64,000 nt of DNA from Actinomycetes bacterium. GTDB taxonomy: Bacteria; Actinomycetota; Actinomycetes; Nanopelagicales; Nanopelagicaceae. The notes under the pieces are model-generated. The model saw only the letters and a program-made list of their open reading frames with translations. It was not told the origin of the DNA and searched no databases. The translations under genes and the position numbers were made by a program. The stretch lies in assembly GCA_023252155.1 (NCBI GenBank), contig JAHEXJ010000001.1, positions 13,553 to 77,552 on the forward strand, written 5' to 3'. Of this stretch, positions 25,871-35,465 are shown in pieces; position 1 is the stretch's first letter, and each line of letters begins with the position of its first letter.

Positions 25871-26485
25871 TTAAGCGAGGCTGTTAATTAATCCGGCCAC
25901 GTTCGCGAACGAATAGCGGTGAATAGCGCAAGGCCCCAATTCCTCGAGCGCTTTCTTATGTGACGCGGTGACATAGCCCTTATGCTGGGCGAAACCATAA
26001 CCCGGATACTCCGAGTCCATCTCACGCATGATTCGATCACGAGTCACCTTGGCGATGATTGAAGCCGCACTTATCGTGTGCACCACCTGATCACCCTTCC
26101 AAACACCCAGGGTCGGGAAACCCAGTCCAGGAATGACATACCCGTCAGTTAATACATACTTCGGCAACACGGTCAGTCCATGAACTGCTCGGCGCATCCC
26201 ATCGATATTTGCGGCATGAACACCGCGCTCATCCACTAACGACGATGGAATTTCAATGATCGAAATCGACTCAGAGGCATCGACAACGACATCGAAGAGG
26301 TCTTCCCGCGCTGCCTCAGAAATTTCTTTGGAATCCCGCACCTTCGCAAGTTCAGGAGCAAACGGATCCCGCAAAATAACTGCGGCGACGAGCAGAGGTC
26401 CCGCACAAGCTCCACGGCCGGCCTCATCGACGCCTGCCAGAGGTGTTATTCCCGCATCAAGCAGAAGTCGCTCGATGACTTTCAC
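25871..26485 (-). CDS. rnhB: Ribonuclease HII
   Basis: 204 residues with the DEAGRG active-site motif (GVDEAGRGACAGP, about 19-31), the second acidic site after AAVILRD, and the C-terminal substrate motif KGYVTASHKKALEELG. It removes ribonucleotides and RNA primers from DNA-RNA hybrids. GTG start 16 bp after the lepB stop; same operon. Confidence 0.95.
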   Translation of the reverse strand: MKVIERLLLDAGITPLAGVDEAGRGACAGPLLVAAVILRDPFAPELAKVRDSKEISEAAREDLFDVVVDASESISIIEIPSSLVDERGVHAANIDGMRRAVHGLTVLPKYVLTDGYVIPGLGFPTLGVWKGDQVVHTISAASIIAKVTRDRIMREMDSEYPGYGFAQHKGYVTASHKKALEELGPCAIHRYSFANVAGLINSLA

Positions 26486-26501
26486 TTTCTATTCGCCCGA
26501 T

Positions 26502-27155
26502 CTACTTCATGGCGTTGATAGGGTGAATAATTTTGGCGTGATTTGCCGGCCAAATAACCGCAACGACACGACCTACCACCGTGCTTACTGGCACAAAACC
26601 CTTATTTATGTCATCCAAATGGTAACGAGAATCCGCGCTTGCTCCGCGATGATCTCCCATTACCCAAAGCTTTCCGGCTGGAACTACGACATCGAAGTTC
26701 ATGTCGCTGGGGTTGTCGCCCTTATAAATGTACGGTTCGTTCAGGGGTATCCCATTGACGGTAATGCGTTTGTTGTTATCGCAACACACCACGTGATCAC
26801 CCGCTACTCCAATTACCCGCTTAACTAAATGTTGCTTGGCGGGGTTAGGAAGTACACCAACAGCAATTAGCCCCTCTTTGAGTTTGGCGATTATGTACGG
26901 CTCAGTACTCGGAACCGGATCGGCCAACCAATGATCGGGATCATGGAAGACGATGATGTCGCCACGGTGAATCGTGTGCGAGAGAAATGGGACTTTGTTG
27001 ACAGCCACTCGGTCTTTAATCTCGAGTGTTGTTTCCATCGAGCCCGACGGAATATAGAAAAACTGTACGAAGAAAGTCTTAATTATTAATGAGACGAGAA
27101 GCGCTACTACAACGAGTATTGGAAACTCGCGAAGGACTGAACCCTTGCGCGACAT
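26502..27155 (-). CDS. lepB: Signal peptidase I
   Basis: 217 residues. One N-terminal membrane anchor (FPILVVVALLVSLIIKTFFV) precedes the catalytic Ser in IPSGSMETTL and the catalytic Lys in LVKRVIGVAGD. Box E is MGDHRGASADSR. It cleaves Sec and Tat signal peptides at the outer membrane face and would process the secreted proteins in this window. It begins 9 bp after rplS. Confidence 0.95.
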   Translation of the reverse strand: MSRKGSVLREFPILVVVALLVSLIIKTFFVQFFYIPSGSMETTLEIKDRVAVNKVPFLSHTIHRGDIIVFHDPDHWLADPVPSTEPYIIAKLKEGLIAVGVLPNPAKQHLVKRVIGVAGDHVVCCDNNKRITVNGIPLNEPYIYKGDNPSDMNFDVVVPAGKLWVMGDHRGASADSRYHLDDINKGFVPVSTVVGRVVAVIWPANHAKIIHPINAMK

Positions 27156-27164
27156 ACAGGTGCT

Positions 27165-27599
27165 TTATGCCTGCTCGACGGGGGCTTCGCTCAGTTCCGG
27201 GGCATCGACAACTACTGCCGCTACCGCCGAACGCTTGTTAGTACTTTCTTCAACGTCGCTACGCTTTTCGCGAATCTTTGCGGCCTTGCCACGAAGGTCG
27301 CGCAAGTAATACAACTTGGCACGACGAACATCGCCGCGACGAACTAGTTCGATCTTCTCGATGACGGGAGTGTGAACTGGGAAAGTGCGCTCTACACCCA
27401 CTCCGTATGAAACCTTGCGAATGGTGAAAGTCTCGCGAGCGCCATTGCCTTGACGACGAATGACAATTCCTTGGAAAACCTGGATACGGCTCTTGCTACC
27501 TTCGATAACTCGAACGTGAACCTTGAGCTCATCGCCAGCACGGAAGGTGGGAATATCCGAGCGAAGAGAAGCAGCGTCTACCGCGTCAAGCACGTTCAT
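27165..27599 (-). CDS. rplS: 50S ribosomal protein L19
   Basis: 144 residues. The L19 core covers about 1-115 ([59 protein letters not shown]-like block). An Ala/Val/Glu-rich C-terminal tail of about 25 residues exceeds the usual length. GAGGA lies upstream of ATG 27599. It heads the operon toward lepB. Confidence 0.97.
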   Translation of the reverse strand: MNVLDAVDAASLRSDIPTFRAGDELKVHVRVIEGSKSRIQVFQGIVIRRQGNGARETFTIRKVSYGVGVERTFPVHTPVIEKIELVRRGDVRRAKLYYLRDLRGKAAKIREKRSDVEESTNKRSAVAAVVVDAPELSEAPVEQA

Positions 27600-27651
27600 G
27601 GTGAGTCCTCATTCTTATGTCCAAGTTGTCCGAATTTTTAGAGCATCCTAA

Positions 27652-27712
27652 AACGCCAAGTTTTTTGCCCTTCGCGTAAGGGCCTTATCCTGCCACAAGC
27701 AGGGCCTTTAGG
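27652..27712 (-). other. rplS leader region with two hairpins
   Basis: On the minus strand two perfect stems occur in tandem upstream of rplS: CCTGC-ttgtg-GCAGG and GCCCTT-acgcg-AAGGGC followed by AAAAAA. They may belong to the rplS leader or to the end of the upstream inositol-phosphatase gene. No T run favours a terminator on this strand. Confidence 0.4.
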
Positions 27713-28504
27713 CTAAATCGAGCCTATTTTCCCCAGTTGCCCCTGCTCTATGGCCTCCAAAAGCGCTGGGTAAAGTCCCGGACCAGCGCAGCACGTAATT
27801 CCTAGCGAATCGGTGGAAATGAGCGCCCCGGATTCAGTGGCAATGAGTGAGGCTGCAGCTAAATCCCACTCCTTGAGGCCGAGTTCGAAATATCCGTCAA
27901 AGGCCCCCGTTGCCACATAGCAAATGTCCACCGCTGCAGAACCCATCCGCCGAAGGTCGCGAATTTTGGGTAAAAGAGAGGCAATTACTTTGCCTTGGCT
28001 CACCCGTTCTTTGACGTCATATGCAAAGCCCGTGCCTATGAGGGCGCGGTCCAGAGAGATCGCACTATTGCACGTAATGGGGCGTGAATTAAAGAATGCG
28101 CCGCCACCCCTGGTGGCCGTCCAAGTCGAATCAATAGTCGGAGAATGGACGACACCAACCAGCACCCCGCTCTCGTCCTTTGCCGCAATGCTGACACTCC
28201 AACCAGGCAGACCATAAAGATAATTGACGGTCCCATCGATCGGATCGATGACCCACGTTATTCCCGTCGATGAAGGTCGAGATGAGCCTTCTTCACCGAT
28301 AATGCCATCGCCTGGTCTTGCACTCAGAATGGACTCAACGATCAATTTCTCACTGTCGTGATCCATCTGAGTGGCTATATCGATCGCAACGGATTTTGAA
28401 GTGACTTCAAAAACCAATGGCCGTTGTACGAGCAACTCTCCGGCCTTTATGGCGATACCTTGGGCTATATCAACTAACTCCTGCGATGAAAATAATGAGG
28501 ACAC
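27713..28504 (-). CDS. suhB: Inositol monophosphatase family protein
   Basis: About 263 residues. Metal-binding motifs are GEEGSS, WVIDPIDGTVNY and EWDLAAAS, typical of IMPase/SuhB/HisN-like Mg-dependent phosphatases. The substrate could be inositol phosphate or histidinol phosphate. I choose GTG 28504 because it lies six bases after a TACAGT -10 element; an ATG at 28525 would leave only 11 bp to the divergent gene. Confidence 0.88.
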   Translation of the reverse strand: MSSLFSSQELVDIAQGIAIKAGELLVQRPLVFEVTSKSVAIDIATQMDHDSEKLIVESILSARPGDGIIGEEGSSRPSSTGITWVIDPIDGTVNYLYGLPGWSVSIAAKDESGVLVGVVHSPTIDSTWTATRGGGAFFNSRPITCNSAISLDRALIGTGFAYDVKERVSQGKVIASLLPKIRDLRRMGSAAVDICYVATGAFDGYFELGLKEWDLAAASLIATESGALISTDSLGITCCAGPGLYPALLEAIEQGQLGKIGSI

Positions 28505-28510
28505 AAGGCA

Positions 28511-28516
28511 ACTGTA
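28511..28516 (-). promoter_or_regulatory. -10 element of the suhB-like gene
   Basis: Minus-strand TACAGT, then tgcctt, then GTG at 28504. It lies only 8 bp from the -10 of the divergent MFS gene. Confidence 0.6.
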
Positions 28517-28524
28517 GCGAGACA

Positions 28525-28530
28525 TAGGAT
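28525..28530 (+). promoter_or_regulatory. -10 element of the MFS gene
   Basis: TAGGAT, then tccata, then GTG at 28537: six-base leaderless spacing. Confidence 0.65.
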
Positions 28531-28536
28531 TCCATA

Positions 28537-29736
28537 GTGTTCACGCCCTACCGCCAACTATTTCAAACGCCAGGCGGTCTGCGCTTTTCGATAGCGGGTT
28601 TTGTTGCCCGAATGCCCATATCCATGGACTCTTTGGCTCTCATCTTTATAGTTGTTCACGCGACAAAGTCCTACACATTGGCTGGCTCACTCGCCGCCGT
28701 GGCATCCGTCGTCGTGACCATTGCCCTTCCATTCTGGTCCCGCGCTGCAGATCGCATCGGACAGAGGCGAACACTTTTCATCTCCATGCCACTTCGAACG
28801 TTCTTCATGGTCGTCTTCATTGTCCTTGTGACCAAAGAAGCCCCTCGGTGGACTTGGTTTGTTTCGATCATCCTGGCTGAAGCTTGCATCGTTAACACGG
28901 GAAGTTTGGTCCGCCGACGTTGGCTCTGGGCACTGGGTGAGAACCGACGACTCATAAACACCGCCTACTCCTACGAAGCCCTGATGGATGAAGTCGTTTT
29001 CATCCTTGGCCCTGTCATCGCCACAGCGTGCGCGACCTCCATCGCCCCTGCCGCAGGCTTAGTTGTGGGATTGGTCTTCATGCTCATTGGTACGACTTTC
29101 TTTGGCTTGCAGACCAAAACCGAGCCGCCTCCTCACCCACGCAATATTGCCGAACCCCATCCACCTGTCATGAGAAATCGTGCGGTGCAGGCAGTTGTTC
29201 TCCCTGCGATATTTCTGGGAGGATTTTTTAGCGCAGTTGGAATCGTCGTCGTTGGATATATGCAGAGTCATCACGCCCTTGCGCGCACGGGATTGATGCT
29301 CGCAATTTGGGCGGCAGGTAGTGCAACTGCGGCGGCGACAAACGGAATAATCGTTTGGCGATTGAATCATGCGAAGCGATTCTTAATATTCTTTTTCGCC
29401 CTCACAGTTCTCTCGATACCTTTAATCTTTGTCACCAACTTACTTTTCCTCGGAGTCGCCTTATTTATCAATGGCTTAGCCATCGCCCCTCTCATCGTGT
29501 CCGCATACGGGGTTGCAGAAACCGCCGTGCCTCCGGCGCAGATCACAGAAACTCTTGCCTGGGTAATCGCGGGCATGCCTCTGGGTGGCGCTGTTGCTAG
29601 TTCGGCCACGGGCTGGGTCATCGACAATTACGGAGCCCAAAAAGGCTTTCTCGTTCCCTTCGGCGCACTTTGTTGCGGTCTTGCTATGTCGCTTCCCTAC
29701 TTCCGCACCTGGAATCGGTTACGCTCGGCTTCGTGA
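28537..29736 (+). CDS. MFS transporter
   Basis: 399 residues, about twelve membrane helices, with the MFS loop 2-3 signature (FWSRAADRIGQRR) after helix 2. It resembles drug or metabolite exporters; the substrate is unknown. It overlaps sepH by four bases (GTGA), so sepH is translated from the same mRNA as well as possibly from its own promoter. Confidence 0.87.
   Translation: MFTPYRQLFQTPGGLRFSIAGFVARMPISMDSLALIFIVVHATKSYTLAGSLAAVASVVVTIALPFWSRAADRIGQRRTLFISMPLRTFFMVVFIVLVTKEAPRWTWFVSIILAEACIVNTGSLVRRRWLWALGENRRLINTAYSYEALMDEVVFILGPVIATACATSIAPAAGLVVGLVFMLIGTTFFGLQTKTEPPPHPRNIAEPHPPVMRNRAVQAVVLPAIFLGGFFSAVGIVVVGYMQSHHALARTGLMLAIWAAGSATAAATNGIIVWRLNHAKRFLIFFFALTVLSIPLIFVTNLLFLGVALFINGLAIAPLIVSAYGVAETAVPPAQITETLAWVIAGMPLGGAVASSATGWVIDNYGAQKGFLVPFGALCCGLAMSLPYFRTWNRLRSAS
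29720..29725 (+). promoter_or_regulatory. -10 element of sepH inside the MFS gene
   Basis: TACGCT, seven bases, then GTG at 29733. It supports the GTG as the true sepH start and a possible internal leaderless transcript. Confidence 0.5.
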
Positions 29737-30530
29737 CTGAACTTCGTTTAACCGGTAAGACCACTGACGGGGCCTATTTGAGCCTTGCCGATGGCGAAGG
29801 TGGCGAGTACACCCTTCGGATCAGCGACACGTTGCGAGCAACAGTCAATCAACCAAGACTGGCCGCAGTGCGCGAGAGTGAAGCCGGAACGATCACTGTT
29901 AAAGAGATTCAATCTCGATTGCGCGCAGGCGAATCCATTGACTCCCTTGCGCGCGAAGCGCAATGGACAAAAGAAAAAGTGGAGCGATTTGCTGGGCCGA
30001 TATTGCAAGAACGTACTTACATCATCGGAATGGCACACAACGTAATTCTTCGTACAACGGGAAGTGCTCTGACTTTCATTGAAGCCGTAAGTGCAAAACT
30101 GGCCCCGCGCCAAGTCGACATGACAACTGCCGAATGGAACGCCTGGCGCCTCGAAGATGGCACATGGGTTATTCGCCTCCACTATCCCAACAGGGACGGT
30201 CAAGGCACCGCTGAATGGATATTTGATCAAACCCGTCGAGCAATCACGGCCCAGGATGAGAGCGCTCGCTGGATCCTGGGAGATGAAACCGCTCCTCGGG
30301 AGCGTCCTTCGGATCACGGTTTGATCTACGGCAATCACCCTTCTGTTTCCCGGATCGCCCAGAACCGACCCAAAGAAAATCGCGAAGGACCAAGACTGGT
30401 TTCAATTCGCGAAACTCCGGATTCGGAAGCCGAAAAAGACGGTGTGACCGCCCGCGCCAAGGTTCCATCATGGGATGAAATTATGTTCGGATCGACAAAG
30501 AGTCCCGACCAAGACCCTGAATTCGAGTAG
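29733..30530 (+). CDS. sepH: Cell division protein SepH (DUF3071)
   Basis: 265 residues from GTG 29733. The N-terminus (MTELRLTGKTTDGAYLSLAD...) and the following helix-turn-helix (about 56-90, EIQSRLRAGESIDSLAREA) match DUF3071/SepH, an actinobacterial protein that binds FtsZ and promotes Z-ring assembly. The C-terminal 100 residues are polar and probably disordered, as in the family, ending with an acidic tail. A longer frame starting at 29670 exists but has no family match before GTG. It is convergent with a phosphodiesterase gene. Confidence 0.92.
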   Translation: MTELRLTGKTTDGAYLSLADGEGGEYTLRISDTLRATVNQPRLAAVRESEAGTITVKEIQSRLRAGESIDSLAREAQWTKEKVERFAGPILQERTYIIGMAHNVILRTTGSALTFIEAVSAKLAPRQVDMTTAEWNAWRLEDGTWVIRLHYPNRDGQGTAEWIFDQTRRAITAQDESARWILGDETAPRERPSDHGLIYGNHPSVSRIAQNRPKENREGPRLVSIRETPDSEAEKDGVTARAKVPSWDEIMFGSTKSPDQDPEFE

Positions 30531-30542
30531 TCGGTGTTTTAA

Positions 30543-31649
30543 TTAGTTCAAATTTACGGTTCGAAACGGAACTAGCCGTTCAATATCAGTCATTGCGCCG
30601 TGATGTCCGACCATCGATGATTCCAAATCTACGCGCAGTGGGTCGATCAAAATAATCTCATCGAGGGGAACAGCGATTACATCGCCCATTCGGTCAAAGG
30701 AGGCATCCGAAACCACATCACCAAAAAGGTCGACCTCGATGGCATCCTTGCGAGTGTAGACATTTATTCGATTGTCAAAAAATTCGCGGTAGCGCGCAGC
30801 GACTTCATTGGGCCCTTCTCCTGAGAGATGATAGTCATCTAAGTAAAGATGTCGGGCTCTCGGCTCCCCCGCAACTAATGAAATTCCTTCAAGCAACGAA
30901 TTTTCTCGTCCCAAAATAATCTTCTCTTTTGCATTTACCATTCCGTGATCGGCCGTTATCCAAATCCTTGTTCCGCGTGGCAAGCCTTCAACCAGCGCAG
31001 TCGCCACTTGATCTGCATAGGCAAGTGCACCCAACCACTTCTCAGATCCGACTCCATCACTATGTCCTGCGACGTCAACTTCATTTATATACACATAGGT
31101 GAAGGCAGGAGATTTCTTAAGAGATAACGCAGTTTGTTCAACCATCTCCGTGAGAATGTTTGCCCCTCGGTACTTCGCCCCTCGAAATGCTGCCGAGGTA
31201 AATCCAGAGCCTTCGTATCTTTTGGCGGCGACGTGCGAAACGCGAATTCCTTCTGCATCAGCTCTTTCAAATAACGTCGGAACAGGTTGCCAAGTAAATG
31301 GATCGACGCGTTCGTCCCATTTGAGTGAATTAAGCAAGCGACCGCCGCTGCGTGGAACTCGAATGGTGTAGCCCAACATCCCATGAGCACCCGGCAAAAC
31401 TCCGGTCATCAACGTCGTCAAACTGGTGACGGTCGTTGATGGAAAGGCAGTTGACACGGGGCCAAAATTAGCCAAGTTGCTCAACGTGGGAGCATATTGC
31501 GCATATTCGTTGAGAGCTGCTTCGCCAAGGCCGTCGATGAGAAATAAGCACTCTCGTCCGTGAGGGCTTTCGCCAATGCCAAGAGTGTCCTTTGAATCGG
31601 AAAGTCCGAGCCCTGCAAAAATGGAGGGAGTGATCTCGGCTAAATGCAC
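30543..31649 (-). CDS. Alkaline-phosphatase-superfamily phosphodiesterase (NPP-like)
   Basis: 368 residues. The nucleophile Thr lies in FPSTTVTSLTTLMTG near residue 70; metal ligands are LFLIDGLGE, YINEVDVAGHSDG and WITADHGMV, with a final GHHG. This is the type I phosphodiesterase/nucleotide pyrophosphatase arrangement. There is no signal peptide, so it is probably cytoplasmic. GTG 31649 has GAGAGGA at seven bases. It is divergent from psuG by 37 bp. Confidence 0.88.
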   Translation of the reverse strand: MHLAEITPSIFAGLGLSDSKDTLGIGESPHGRECLFLIDGLGEAALNEYAQYAPTLSNLANFGPVSTAFPSTTVTSLTTLMTGVLPGAHGMLGYTIRVPRSGGRLLNSLKWDERVDPFTWQPVPTLFERADAEGIRVSHVAAKRYEGSGFTSAAFRGAKYRGANILTEMVEQTALSLKKSPAFTYVYINEVDVAGHSDGVGSEKWLGALAYADQVATALVEGLPRGTRIWITADHGMVNAKEKIILGRENSLLEGISLVAGEPRARHLYLDDYHLSGEGPNEVAARYREFFDNRINVYTRKDAIEVDLFGDVVSDASFDRMGDVIAVPLDEIILIDPLRVDLESSMVGHHGAMTDIERLVPFRTVNLN

Positions 31650-31674
31650 GGTGCAATCCTCTCATTAAATCCAG

Positions 31675-31680
31675 TATCGT
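31675..31680 (+). promoter_or_regulatory. -10 element of psuG
   Basis: TATCGT, then gagcaa, then GTG at 31687; leaderless geometry. Confidence 0.65.
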
Positions 31681-31686
31681 GAGCAA

Positions 31687-32601
31687 GTGGTCGCAACTGA
31701 TTCCGTAATTCATTCCTCGCATGAAGTCAGAGAAGCTTTAGCTTTAGGTAAACCAATTGTTGCACTTGAATCCACGATCATCAGCCACGGGCTTCCAAGA
31801 CCTCAGAATCTGCAAGTGGCCCGAGAAGTTGAAGCAATTGTTCGCCAACACGGTGCGGTTCCGGCGACCATTGCGGTCATTGATGGCCTCGTGCACATCG
31901 GCCTTTCAGATACTGAATTGGATGAAATCGCCAATCGTGACGACATTGCAAAAGCATCCAGCCGTGATTTGGCCATCGTTGTCGCAAGAAGGGCCAGCGC
32001 TGCAACAACGGTTGCAGCAACTGCGCATTTAGCCGTGCAGGCGGGCATTTCTGTCTTTGCCACCGGCGGACTTGGCGGTGTTCACCGCGGAGCAAATGAG
32101 TCCTTTGATGAATCTGCAGATCTCACCGCGCTTTCAAATCTGGACATCACTGTTGTCTGTGCCGGAGTTAAATCCATTCTTGACGTTGGAGCCACTCTCG
32201 AACGACTTGAGACACTGGCAATCGCAGTTGTCGGATACAGGACAACAAATTTTCCCGGTTTCTACCTTACCGATTCTGGATTCACGATCGAGCATCAAGT
32301 TGATGATCCATCCGAGGTGTCGGCGATTCAATCGGCCCGTTCGAGACTCGGTACGAATCGTTCGGCACTCATCATTGCCAACCCCGTAGTACATGAAATG
32401 GACCGTGCCCGACACGATGAGATTCTCACCAGCGGTTTAGCCCTTGCCAAAGCACAAGGCATTTCCGGCAAGGCCGTGACGCCCTTCCTTCTTGAACATT
32501 TTCACATCGCAAGCCACGGAGAATCCTTGCGGGTCAATATTGACATCATCAAATCAAACTCGGCGCTAGCTGCCGATATTGCAGTAGCGGGTAAGAAATA
32601 A
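31687..32601 (+). CDS. psuG: Pseudouridine-5'-phosphate glycosidase
   Basis: 304 residues of the PsuG/IndA family: VALESTIISHGLPRPQN at the N-terminus, ATIAVIDG, SSRDLAIVVAR, FATGGLGGVHRGA and CAGVKSILDVGATLERLET. It splits pseudouridine 5'-phosphate to uracil and ribose 5-phosphate. The kinase that makes its substrate follows 4 bp downstream, forming a complete pseudouridine catabolic pair. Confidence 0.95.
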   Translation: MVATDSVIHSSHEVREALALGKPIVALESTIISHGLPRPQNLQVAREVEAIVRQHGAVPATIAVIDGLVHIGLSDTELDEIANRDDIAKASSRDLAIVVARRASAATTVAATAHLAVQAGISVFATGGLGGVHRGANESFDESADLTALSNLDITVVCAGVKSILDVGATLERLETLAIAVVGYRTTNFPGFYLTDSGFTIEHQVDDPSEVSAIQSARSRLGTNRSALIIANPVVHEMDRARHDEILTSGLALAKAQGISGKAVTPFLLEHFHIASHGESLRVNIDIIKSNSALAADIAVAGKK

Positions 32602-32605
32602 CCTC

Positions 32606-33499
32606 GTGGCTAAGGTCTTGTGCATCGGTGATGTGATGCTCGATGTGATTGCTGTTTTGCAAACCAAGATCAACTACGGAAGTGACACGCCTTCAAAGAT
32701 TTCAACCCACGGCGGAGGTGCTGCAGGCAATGTCGCGTCCTGGTCTCAGGTATCCGGCGCACCAACGAAAATTGTTGCACGGGTGGGAAGTGACCCCGCA
32801 GGCAGTGCCATCGTCTCTGAGTTCGATGCACTTGGGGTCGAGCACGGAAACTGCGTTGTTCCAGGACTTCAGACCGGCGTGGTGGTAGTTCTTGTCGATC
32901 TCATGGGCGAACGAACGATGTTTCCAGAAACTGGTGCAAACTCGGGACTGTCCCTCAAAGATCTTCCCGACCTTAAGGAGATTCACGTTGTATACCTTTC
33001 GGGATACGCACTTCTCGATGACCTTTCACGACCCGGTGTTCTCGACATCATCGAAGAAATCCGAGCACAAAACATTCCAATCTTTTTTGATCCGGCGACT
33101 GTCGGAGGTATGAGCCAGGTCGACATCAAAGAAATTAGAAGTTGGTTGCCTTTGATGTCAGCGCTATTCATGAACGAAGAAGAGGCAACTTTTCTTACGG
33201 GCGAGGTTCAACTGGAGTCCGCCCTCGATGCCCTTTTGGAGTCATCCCCCACCGTCATCATCAAATGCGGACCCGAAGGGGCAATCGGTAAATCTCGCGG
33301 AGGAGATGTATTAAGGATCGCCGCGCTGCCGACTCGCGTTGTCGATACGACCGGTGCCGGAGATTCCTTCGCAGGAGGATTCATCGCAACATGGCTTAAA
33401 AATCCAGATTTGAAGTCGTGCATGCAAGCCGGAGCAAGTGCCGCGGCACAATGTGTTTCAATAGTTGGAGCAAGACCGCACGTCACTCCCGCACATTAA
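32606..33499 (+). CDS. psuK: PfkB-family carbohydrate kinase (probable pseudouridine kinase)
   Basis: 297 residues of the ribokinase fold: [11 protein letters not shown] (substrate lid) near residue 35 and the PfkB signature 2 [13 protein letters not shown] (anion hole and catalytic Asp) near 250. Adjacent to psuG, so pseudouridine is the likely substrate; this rests on context, since PfkB specificity is hard to read. GTG start at 32606. Confidence 0.88.
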   Translation: MAKVLCIGDVMLDVIAVLQTKINYGSDTPSKISTHGGGAAGNVASWSQVSGAPTKIVARVGSDPAGSAIVSEFDALGVEHGNCVVPGLQTGVVVVLVDLMGERTMFPETGANSGLSLKDLPDLKEIHVVYLSGYALLDDLSRPGVLDIIEEIRAQNIPIFFDPATVGGMSQVDIKEIRSWLPLMSALFMNEEEATFLTGEVQLESALDALLESSPTVIIKCGPEGAIGKSRGGDVLRIAALPTRVVDTTGAGDSFAGGFIATWLKNPDLKSCMQAGASAAAQCVSIVGARPHVTPAH

Positions 33500-33512
33500 A
33501 GCCATGTATTGG

Positions 33513-33518
33513 CATAAT
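33513..33518 (+). promoter_or_regulatory. -10 element of parC
   Basis: CATAAT, seven bases, then ATG at 33526. Confidence 0.5.
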
Positions 33519-33525
33519 CACGGCC

Positions 33526-35079
33526 ATGGCGACAGCAAAGACTCCCTCAAAAGCCGGTTCTAAAACCAAGAAGCCCATCGGTCCAAAGCCTGGCGAATAT
33601 CCAGGAAAGATCGTCGATATCGACGTTTCTACCGAAATGTCGGGCTCATTCCTCGAATACGCGTATTCGGTCATCTACTCGCGAGCTCTTCCAGACGCCC
33701 GCGATGGTTTGAAGCCCGTCCACCGACGCATTCTTCACGCCATGTCGGAAATGGGCCTTCGACCAGAACGTGGCCACGTTAAGAGTTCGCGAGTTGTCGG
33801 TGAAGTCATGGGTAAATTCCACCCACACGGCGATGTCGCTATCTATGACGCCCTTGTCAGAATGGCGCAGTCCTTTTCGATGGGCCTACCGCTTGTCGAT
33901 GGACACGGAAACTTCGGCTCCCTGGACTCAGGGCCTGCGGCGATGCGTTACACCGAGGCACGTCTGGCCCTCGCTGCCATGACCATGGTGGCAGAAGCCG
34001 ATGAAGACACGGTTGATTTTGGACCTAACTACGACGGCCAAATTCTTGAACCTCTCGTTCTACCTGCTGCCTATCCAAACCTCTTGGTCAACGGTGGTTC
34101 AGGAATCGCTGTAGGTATGGCCACAAATATGGCACCACACAATCTTGGCGAAGTTATCGCCGCAACGAAGTACCTCATCGAAAATCCGAACGCAACGCTT
34201 AAGCAACTGATGAAGTATGTACCAGGTCCGGATTTCCCAACGGGCGGTCAGTTGGTCGGAACCGAGGGCGTGCGCGAGGCATATGCCACCGGCAAAGGAA
34301 GCTTCAAACTCCGAGCGACTGTGGAGATTGGAAAAGTTTCATCTCGAAAAATGGGCATCACGATCAAGGAATTGCCTTTCAATATTGGCCCGGAAAAGAT
34401 CGTCGAGCGAATCGCAGACCTTGCAAAAGCGAAGAAGATCCAAGGAATTTCAGACATCATTGATCTCACCGACGGCAAGACCGGCACCAACGTCGTTATC
34501 GAACTTAAGAATGGATTCGAACCCGAGCAGGTGCTTGAGCAACTCTACAAACTCACACCCATGGAAGATGGCTTCGCGATCAACGCTGTTGCCCTCGTCA
34601 ACGGACGCCCACAAACACTCGGGCTCAAGGAATTACTGCAAGTCTTTATTGCTCACAGAGTGCAAGTGGTCCGCCGGCGCTCTGAGTTCCGAAAGGCCAA
34701 AGCAACGGCTCGCCTGACTCTGGTTGATGGTCTGCTTAAGGCAATCATTGACATCGATAAGGTGATCAAAATTATCCGTGGAAGTGACGACGCAGCCACG
34801 GCCAAGGAAGCCCTCATCAAGGCATTCAAACTCAACGATGAACAGGCGACCTACATCTTGGACATGCCGCTTCGCCGCCTGACCAAGATGTCTAAGTTGG
34901 AACTCGAAACGGAGCAGAAGGAGCTCAAATCAACGATTGCTGCCCTCGTTACGCTCCTAAAGAGCGAAGAGAGCATCAAGAAGCAGGTAAGCGACGAACT
35001 TACAGTCGTTGGAAAATCCTTCTCTACCCCGCGCCGAACAAAAATCGAGTTGACAAAAATTACAGCTGTTGAGCTTTAA
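33526..35079 (+). CDS. parC: DNA topoisomerase IV/gyrase subunit A without C-terminal domain
   Basis: 517 residues from ATG 33526 ([12 protein letters not shown]...). The breakage-reunion domain is complete: [33 protein letters not shown], the catalytic Tyr in [10 protein letters not shown], and the tower/coiled-coil to about residue 510. The beta-pinwheel DNA-wrapping C-terminal domain is absent, although actinobacterial ParC/GyrA are usually over 800 residues. The stop is followed at once by a convergent toxin gene. The partner parE is 1.1 kb away on the other strand. The quinolone-pocket Ser is Val here (HGDV). Confidence 0.92.
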   Translation: MATAKTPSKAGSKTKKPIGPKPGEYPGKIVDIDVSTEMSGSFLEYAYSVIYSRALPDARDGLKPVHRRILHAMSEMGLRPERGHVKSSRVVGEVMGKFHPHGDVAIYDALVRMAQSFSMGLPLVDGHGNFGSLDSGPAAMRYTEARLALAAMTMVAEADEDTVDFGPNYDGQILEPLVLPAAYPNLLVNGGSGIAVGMATNMAPHNLGEVIAATKYLIENPNATLKQLMKYVPGPDFPTGGQLVGTEGVREAYATGKGSFKLRATVEIGKVSSRKMGITIKELPFNIGPEKIVERIADLAKAKKIQGISDIIDLTDGKTGTNVVIELKNGFEPEQVLEQLYKLTPMEDGFAINAVALVNGRPQTLGLKELLQVFIAHRVQVVRRRSEFRKAKATARLTLVDGLLKAIIDIDKVIKIIRGSDDAATAKEALIKAFKLNDEQATYILDMPLRRLTKMSKLELETEQKELKSTIAALVTLLKSEESIKKQVSDELTVVGKSFSTPRRTKIELTKITAVEL

Positions 35080-35465
35080 TCCGTTTCGTTAACTAGAGAT
35101 TTTTCGATGAGTTTGGCAAGCTCAGGGACATCGAGATTTCCTTGGGCGACCGCCAGAATCATCCTTTCGGCGTCATCAATGGACATGACCAAGTCTTCTC
35201 CGTTCATCAGGCAGAAGATTCTGCCAGCTGACCAGGCAAGTCTCTTGTTTCCATCAATCAAGGCGTGATTGCGCGCTAGCGAATGTATTAGCGCTGCGAC
35301 CTTTTCGCTAAACCTTGGATAAGCATCTTGACCGTAAACTGATGTTTGGGGTCGCATCGACACAGACTCGAGCAAACCGATATCACGCACCCCAAAATCA
35401 GGAATCAGTGCAGTCCCAATCTCCAATAGATCATCGAGGGTGAGGAAATCTACGGGCTGAGTCAC
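35076..35465 (-). CDS. Doc-type (Fic fold) toxin
   Basis: 129 residues. The Fic/Doc active-site motif is HALIDGNKR at 67-75, the compact form of HxFx(D/N)GNKR found in death-on-curing toxins. Phage P1 Doc phosphorylates EF-Tu and stops translation. The upstream antitoxin gene overlaps it by four bases. The 3' end overlaps the last four bases of parC. Confidence 0.9.
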   Translation of the reverse strand: MTQPVDFLTLDDLLEIGTALIPDFGVRDIGLLESVSMRPQTSVYGQDAYPRFSEKVAALIHSLARNHALIDGNKRLAWSAGRIFCLMNGEDLVMSIDDAERMILAVAQGNLDVPELAKLIEKSLVNETD

